Shown piece by piece: positions 15,108 through 17,907 of a stretch of DNA of 17,907 nucleotides. How positions within the stretch are numbered: position 1 is the stretch's first letter; every line of letters starts with the position of its first letter. Below the pieces are notes generated by a model. That model saw only the letters and a list, made by a program, of their open reading frames with translations. It made no database searches and was not told the DNA's origin. This stretch comes from Bacteroidota bacterium (GTDB lineage: Bacteria; Bacteroidota; Bacteroidia; Bacteroidales; VadinHA17). The stretch is from positions 1 through 17,907 of the forward strand of contig JAUWMO010000025.1 of the NCBI GenBank assembly GCA_030613125.1, written 5' to 3'. Made by a program: the position numbers and the translations under genes.

Positions 15108-16184
15108 TCACTTCTTTTTCCGGCATTTAAACAGGGTATGACTAATGCCAACATCTTCATAATTTTCCTCAACAAAAAGTCCGGCTTTATCAACAAGGTT
15201 AATCATATCCTCAGAATGATACATCTGACTGTTTCCATTTGCCATACATGTAAAATACAAAGAAATTGCATGCAGGCTGTAGGTTGAAGCCTCAAACCTT
15301 TGCTTATCCCAATATGTCTCCAGAATATAGAGCACAGAGTTTAAATCCATAGCATTGTAAGCTCTCTTAAGAAGGCCAAGTATTTCCTGTTGAGAAAAAC
15401 AGTCAAGAAACTGGCTCATCCAAATTATATTAAAGCCGTTAGGAAAAGGCACTGAATTATCTAAAAGGTCAAGACCAATTGTACTTATCCGGTTTTCATA
15501 TCCCATTTGTTCTATATTCTCCTGTGCAACCTTAATCTGACCTGGTAAATCAAGAATAGTAAGTGAGACAGACTTATTATATTCAGCACACCATATTGAG
15601 AACTTGCCGGTATTACCACCAACATCAAGGATTTTTTCCGGGTTACCCTCAAATACTAATGGCATAAGTTCTGAAAAGGCATAATCAGAATAGTAATGGT
15701 CAAATGCAAACCAACTCTCCTTAGCCTGTTCAGGCAAGTCTGACAAGCCTTCATATATTGTCTGCCAATCCCCAAACACCTTCAGCCCTTCCGGTTTTCC
15801 ATTCCTGACTGATTCTTGTAAATGAAACATTCCCAGGTAGTTAACATCATTCACAAAGTCCATATTAACCTGTGTAAGCTTATCTCTTAAAATAAAAAAG
15901 CCTGTTTTTGTAAGGACAAACCTGTCATTTTCCAGCCTTACCATTTCAAGGCTCAATCCTGCTTCCAGGAGAACCTTTACACCGTATTCCGGGAGTTTCA
16001 GGTTAGTTGCCACTGTGTTAATATCTGCACCTTTTTTACCTGCCTTTTTTAAATACTCCAATATTCCAAGGTCCCTTAATACCTTTGCTGCCTGGAACAT
16101 AACCGGTGCAAAAGCAATCTTCTGTGCATCAAACTTAGCCTGCAAAGCTGATTTATCGTCAGAACCAACAGTGTTATCAATCAT
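15108..16184 (-). CDS. Class I SAM-dependent methyltransferase with winged-helix N-terminus (O-methyltransferase type)
   Basis: A 358-residue protein. Residues about 25-105 form a dimerisation / winged-helix region typical of plant-like and polyketide O-methyltransferases; residues about 175-340 form the Rossmann-like catalytic domain with SAM motif I ILDVGGNTGKFS (D187, G189, G190) and an acidic second strand (LTILDLPGQ). The order and length fit the small-molecule O-methyltransferase class. In the pathway it may methylate the aryl hydroxyl or another position of the polyene; the site is not visible in the sequence. The gene starts 10 bp after the LpxL-type acyltransferase stop, so it is part of the same operon. 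Confidence 0.88.
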   Translation of the reverse strand: MIDNTVGSDDKSALQAKFDAQKIAFAPVMFQAAKVLRDLGILEYLKKAGKKGADINTVATNLKLPEYGVKVLLEAGLSLEMVRLENDRFVLTKTGFFILRDKLTQVNMDFVNDVNYLGMFHLQESVRNGKPEGLKVFGDWQTIYEGLSDLPEQAKESWFAFDHYYSDYAFSELMPLVFEGNPEKILDVGGNTGKFSIWCAEYNKSVSLTILDLPGQIKVAQENIEQMGYENRISTIGLDLLDNSVPFPNGFNIIWMSQFLDCFSQQEILGLLKRAYNAMDLNSVLYILETYWDKQRFEASTYSLHAISLYFTCMANGNSQMYHSEDMINLVDKAGLFVEENYEDVGISHTLFKCRKKK

Positions 16185-16194
16185 TTATAAGTTT

Positions 16195-17091
16195 TTATTC
16201 AATCTCCCAAAAATAATAATAATTGAACCATTGTACGGGATATTTTCTGACCTTTCCTTCAAGATCGGCGACATAATCAATGACCATTTTTTTTAATTGT
16301 TCATTCCTGGTTTTTAAATTTGCCGGATATGGATATTTTCTTGGTTTTGAAGCATAGAAATGATAGTGATTTTTAGTTTCTTTCATCGCAGCTACAAACA
16401 CCAGAGGCTTATTATACTTGCTGGCCAGGTAAAACGGGCCAGACGGAAAGTTAGCATTCTCCCCCAGGAATTCACAATTTATTGTTTTCGTGCCAGGGAG
16501 AAACCTGTCGCCATGAATAGCCACCAGCTCATTATTTTTTAAGGCTTCACTGATTTTTACCAAATGGGAATAATTATTTTGTATTGGAATAATTTTCATA
16601 CCCCTTTTCACAAGAACATCATTCATCAAATGTTTAATTTTTTCATGTTCTGCATCCAGCATTACAATATTGACTGGGGTTTCCAGTCGTTCAAGCAATT
16701 GGCCGGCAATTTCCCAGTTACCAATGTGTGCACTGATTAACACACCTCCATTTCCGGCGTTTGTAATTTCACGCAGGTATTCCTCACCTTCAAAATTGAA
16801 TGTAAATTTATTAGAGAATCCGGCCAGCAGAGCTATTTTGTCTAACAGAACCTGGCCAAGCATAAAGAAATTCCTGAATATACTTAGCAGGCTTTTAAGA
16901 ACACTGTATTTATGTATATTATGGAAATATTGGAAAATTGCATTCCGCTCTTTGGGAGCAAAGAAAAAAAAGTATAATACAATAAATCTAAGAAGAAAAT
17001 AAGCTGAGTTAATTCCGAAGTATCGCAATAAAGCAATAAATATTTTATAACCAGATAGTCCTCCCCGTGTTTTACCTTTCCAGGATGGCAT
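16195..17091 (-). CDS. LpxL/HtrB-type lysophospholipid acyltransferase
   Basis: A 298-residue protein of the lipid A late acyltransferase family. It has a hydrophobic N-terminal segment (about 30-46) and the catalytic HX4E motif HIGNWE with His122 and Glu127. Further family features are HGDRFLPGTK near 194-203 and the FPSGPFYLA segment. It would transfer an acyl group from an ACP, here perhaps the finished polyene chain, to a lipid acceptor at the inner membrane. It starts within the stop codon of the ACP gene (TAATG, 1-nt overlap), which couples translation of carrier and transferase and supports the idea that this ACP is its acyl donor. Family certain, acceptor inferred. Confidence 0.93.
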   Translation of the reverse strand: MPSWKGKTRGGLSGYKIFIALLRYFGINSAYFLLRFIVLYFFFFAPKERNAIFQYFHNIHKYSVLKSLLSIFRNFFMLGQVLLDKIALLAGFSNKFTFNFEGEEYLREITNAGNGGVLISAHIGNWEIAGQLLERLETPVNIVMLDAEHEKIKHLMNDVLVKRGMKIIPIQNNYSHLVKISEALKNNELVAIHGDRFLPGTKTINCEFLGENANFPSGPFYLASKYNKPLVFVAAMKETKNHYHFYASKPRKYPYPANLKTRNEQLKKMVIDYVADLEGKVRKYPVQWFNYYYFWEIE

Positions 17092-17336
17092 TATTTGTTT
17101 ACCCGTTCGAAAATATAGTTATAAAGATCATCCAGAGTCCGTATATTTGCCATCTCCTCTGCATTTATCTTGAAACCAAATTCTTTCTCGATAATAACTG
17201 CAATATCAACAAAATCGAGGCTTCCAATATCCAGGTCATCCTTTAATAAAGCATCCGGGTTAATTTGATCTTCTTCAAGTTCAAATTCATCAATCAGAAA
17301 GTCATCAATTTTAGTAATTATTTCTTCTTTTTTCAT
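17091..17336 (-). CDS. Acyl carrier protein with GSL in place of DSL
   Basis: An 81-residue acidic ACP; the phosphopantetheine serine is Ser39. The usual Asp before that serine is replaced by glycine (DLDIGSLDFVDI), while the flanking helices fit a normal ACP. It is the first gene of the block, about 25 nt downstream of a predicted promoter start, and its stop codon overlaps the acyltransferase start. The Gly may weaken recognition by the usual phosphopantetheinyl transferase, or the cluster may use a dedicated one. ACP identity is firm. Confidence 0.93.
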   Translation of the reverse strand: MKKEEIITKIDDFLIDEFELEEDQINPDALLKDDLDIGSLDFVDIAVIIEKEFGFKINAEEMANIRTLDDLYNYIFERVNK

Positions 17337-17366
17337 ATATTCTGGTCCTTCAAATCCTCACAATTG

Positions 17367-17398
17367 CAAAAATATTAATTTCTATTGTGATTTAGAAA
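17367..17398 (-). promoter_or_regulatory. Bacteroidetes-type promoter of the pigment gene block
   Basis: On the minus strand TATTTTTG (17367-17374) is an exact TAnnTTTG -7 box. Twenty bp upstream lies TTTC (17395-17398), one base off the -33 TTTG element, at the usual spacing. Transcription would start near 17361, giving a leader of about 25 nt before the ATG at 17336; an AGGA-like sequence lies in that leader. Confidence 0.7.
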
Positions 17399-17423
17399 GA
17401 TTTACATAAATTAATCGTATATC

Positions 17424-17440
17424 TGGTATTTTTAATACCA
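17424..17440. promoter_or_regulatory. Palindrome upstream of the main promoter, possible operator
   Basis: TGGTATT-TTT-AATACCA: perfect 7-bp arms around a 3-nt centre. It is about 70 bp upstream of the predicted start site of the pigment block, a position suited to an activator site. No regulator gene is in the window to pair with it. Confidence 0.4.
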
Positions 17441-17495
17441 AATATTTAGTCCACTCCGAAAAATCAAAAAATAAGAAAATACCACTAAGACTCCA

Positions 17496-17513
17496 TTCCG
17501 ATAGCTATCGGAA
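17496..17513. repeat. 18-bp perfect palindrome TTCCGATAGCTATCGGAA
   Basis: Perfect self-complementary 18-mer inside the 227-bp inverted-repeat element. It is likely a dispersed intergenic repeat or a dyad binding site; I see no second copy in this window. Confidence 0.55.
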
Positions 17514-17590
17514 CAAAGATACACAAATGGTTTAAATTTAATATGTTATACTTAGTGAATCTTAGAGACTTTGCCTGCCCCGCAAGGAAG

Positions 17591-17628
17591 TTTACCCTGT
17601 GAAATACGAAGCAATATTTAACAGGGAA
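17591..17628. repeat. Palindromic repeat, copy C (short interior)
   Basis: TTTACCCTGTGAAATA (17591-17606) and TATTTAACAGGGAA (17615-17628) are arms related to copies A and B, separated here by only about 8 nt. It lies within the 227-bp inverted-repeat element. Confidence 0.6.
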
Positions 17629-17765
17629 TGACTGTACCAGGGTGTCTTGGTGGCGAAAAAATGATTTTTCGGAGTGGGTTCAAAATTATAAAACAAATTC
17701 CTTCAACTTGAATATTTCCATTAGTTATGTAATTCTATTCATACCGAACGTAACTGTTTAAACCT

Positions 17766-17773
17766 TATCTTTG
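17766..17773 (+). promoter_or_regulatory. Candidate -7 box for rarA
   Basis: TATCTTTG matches TAnnTTTG, 23 bp before the rarA ATG. No good -33 element is found at the expected spacing, so confidence is moderate. Confidence 0.4.
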
Positions 17774-17796
17774 TTTTGTTTCTTTTAGAAATTAGA

Positions 17797-17907
17797 ATGA
17801 ATTCAAACATACCTCTTGCAGAAAGAATGCGGCCGAAAACTCTTGATGAATTTATCGGTCAAACCCATTTAGTGGGGAAAAAAGCAATTCTGAGGGATAT
17901 TATAGAA
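17797..17907 (+). CDS. rarA: Replication-associated recombination protein A (N-terminal fragment, cut by window edge)
   Basis: The first 37 codons are visible: NIPLAERMRPKTLDEFIGQ followed by HLVG, the conserved opening of RarA/MgsA, a clamp-loader-related AAA+ ATPase that acts at stalled replication forks. The Walker motifs lie beyond the edge. It runs divergently from the pigment block, separated by 460 bp, and is a housekeeping gene, so it marks the cluster border. Confidence 0.88.
   Translation, partial: MNSNIPLAERMRPKTLDEFIGQTHLVGKKAILRDIIE

Larger units (their letters stand above)
17451..17677. repeat. 227-bp element with 16-bp perfect terminal inverted repeats (MITE-like)
   Basis: CCACTCCGAAAAATCA (17451-17466) and TGATTTTTCGGAGTGG (17662-17677) are perfect inverted copies. 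Just inside, CCACTAAGACTCC on the left and the complement CCACCAAGACACCC on the right form a second, imperfect inverted pair. The interior has no credible gene and carries an 18-bp perfect palindrome and a copy of the CCCTGTGAAATA repeat. No clear target duplication is visible. The form is that of a short non-autonomous element or a genomic repeat. Confidence 0.6.

Noticed and set aside
15080..15196. Longer N-terminus of the ApeP-like dehydratase
   Set aside because: It would start with TTG, overlap the methyltransferase by 89 bp, and add residues unlike the family; the ATG at 15079 gives a standard start.
17451..17677. Complete insertion sequence or CRISPR array
   Set aside because: The element has inverted ends but no transposase frame, and there are no regularly spaced direct repeats with unique spacers anywhere in the window.

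Overview
This window looks like a Bacteroidetes (Bacteroidota) chromosome. The DNA is AT-rich, there are exact matches to the Bacteroidetes -7 promoter box TAnnTTTG, Shine-Dalgarno sequences are mostly absent, and the gene content matches the aryl polyene / flexirubin-type pigment clusters of that phylum. The organism cannot be named from the sequence.

From about 17.34 kb down to the left edge, every gene lies on the minus strand in one tightly packed, co-oriented block. In transcription order it holds: an acyl carrier protein (ACP); an LpxL-type acyltransferase; a winged-helix class I methyltransferase; an ApeP-like hotdog dehydratase; a 4HBT thioesterase with a TTG start; a ketosynthase; a half-length ketosynthase-like protein; a second ACP; a 640-bp gap rich in palindromes; a second ketosynthase; a chain-length-factor-like ketosynthase homologue without the cysteine; a membrane-anchored polysaccharide deacetylase; a LolA-like carrier; a lipoprotein; a FabZ-like hotdog dehydratase; a GT2-DUF2062 glycosyltransferase; a 1279-residue MMPL transporter / lysophospholipid-type acyltransferase / methyltransferase fusion; and a CrtI-like FAD oxidoreductase cut by the left edge. 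At the right edge the divergent rarA gene begins on the plus strand and marks the cluster boundary.

Inferred logic: the ACPs, two ketosynthases, the chain-length-factor-like partner and two dehydratases build a conjugated polyene acyl chain. The methyltransferases may decorate the aryl head or chain. The thioesterase releases or edits acyl-ACPs. The LpxL-type and PlsC-type acyltransferases and the glycosyltransferase may attach the product to a lipid. The MMPL protein plus the LolA-like protein and the lipoprotein would move the lipid to the outer membrane. No ketoreductase, aryl-CoA/ACP ligase, aromatic ammonia-lyase or dialkylresorcinol (DarA/DarB) gene is visible; these may lie beyond the left edge.

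The most notable points are: two dehydratase homologues that each seem to lack a different half of the catalytic pair; a half-length ketosynthase next to a full one; an ACP with GSL instead of DSL; a three-way palindromic repeat whose end forms the likely promoter of the second ketosynthase; and a 227-bp element with 16-bp perfect terminal inverted repeats between the main promoter and rarA.
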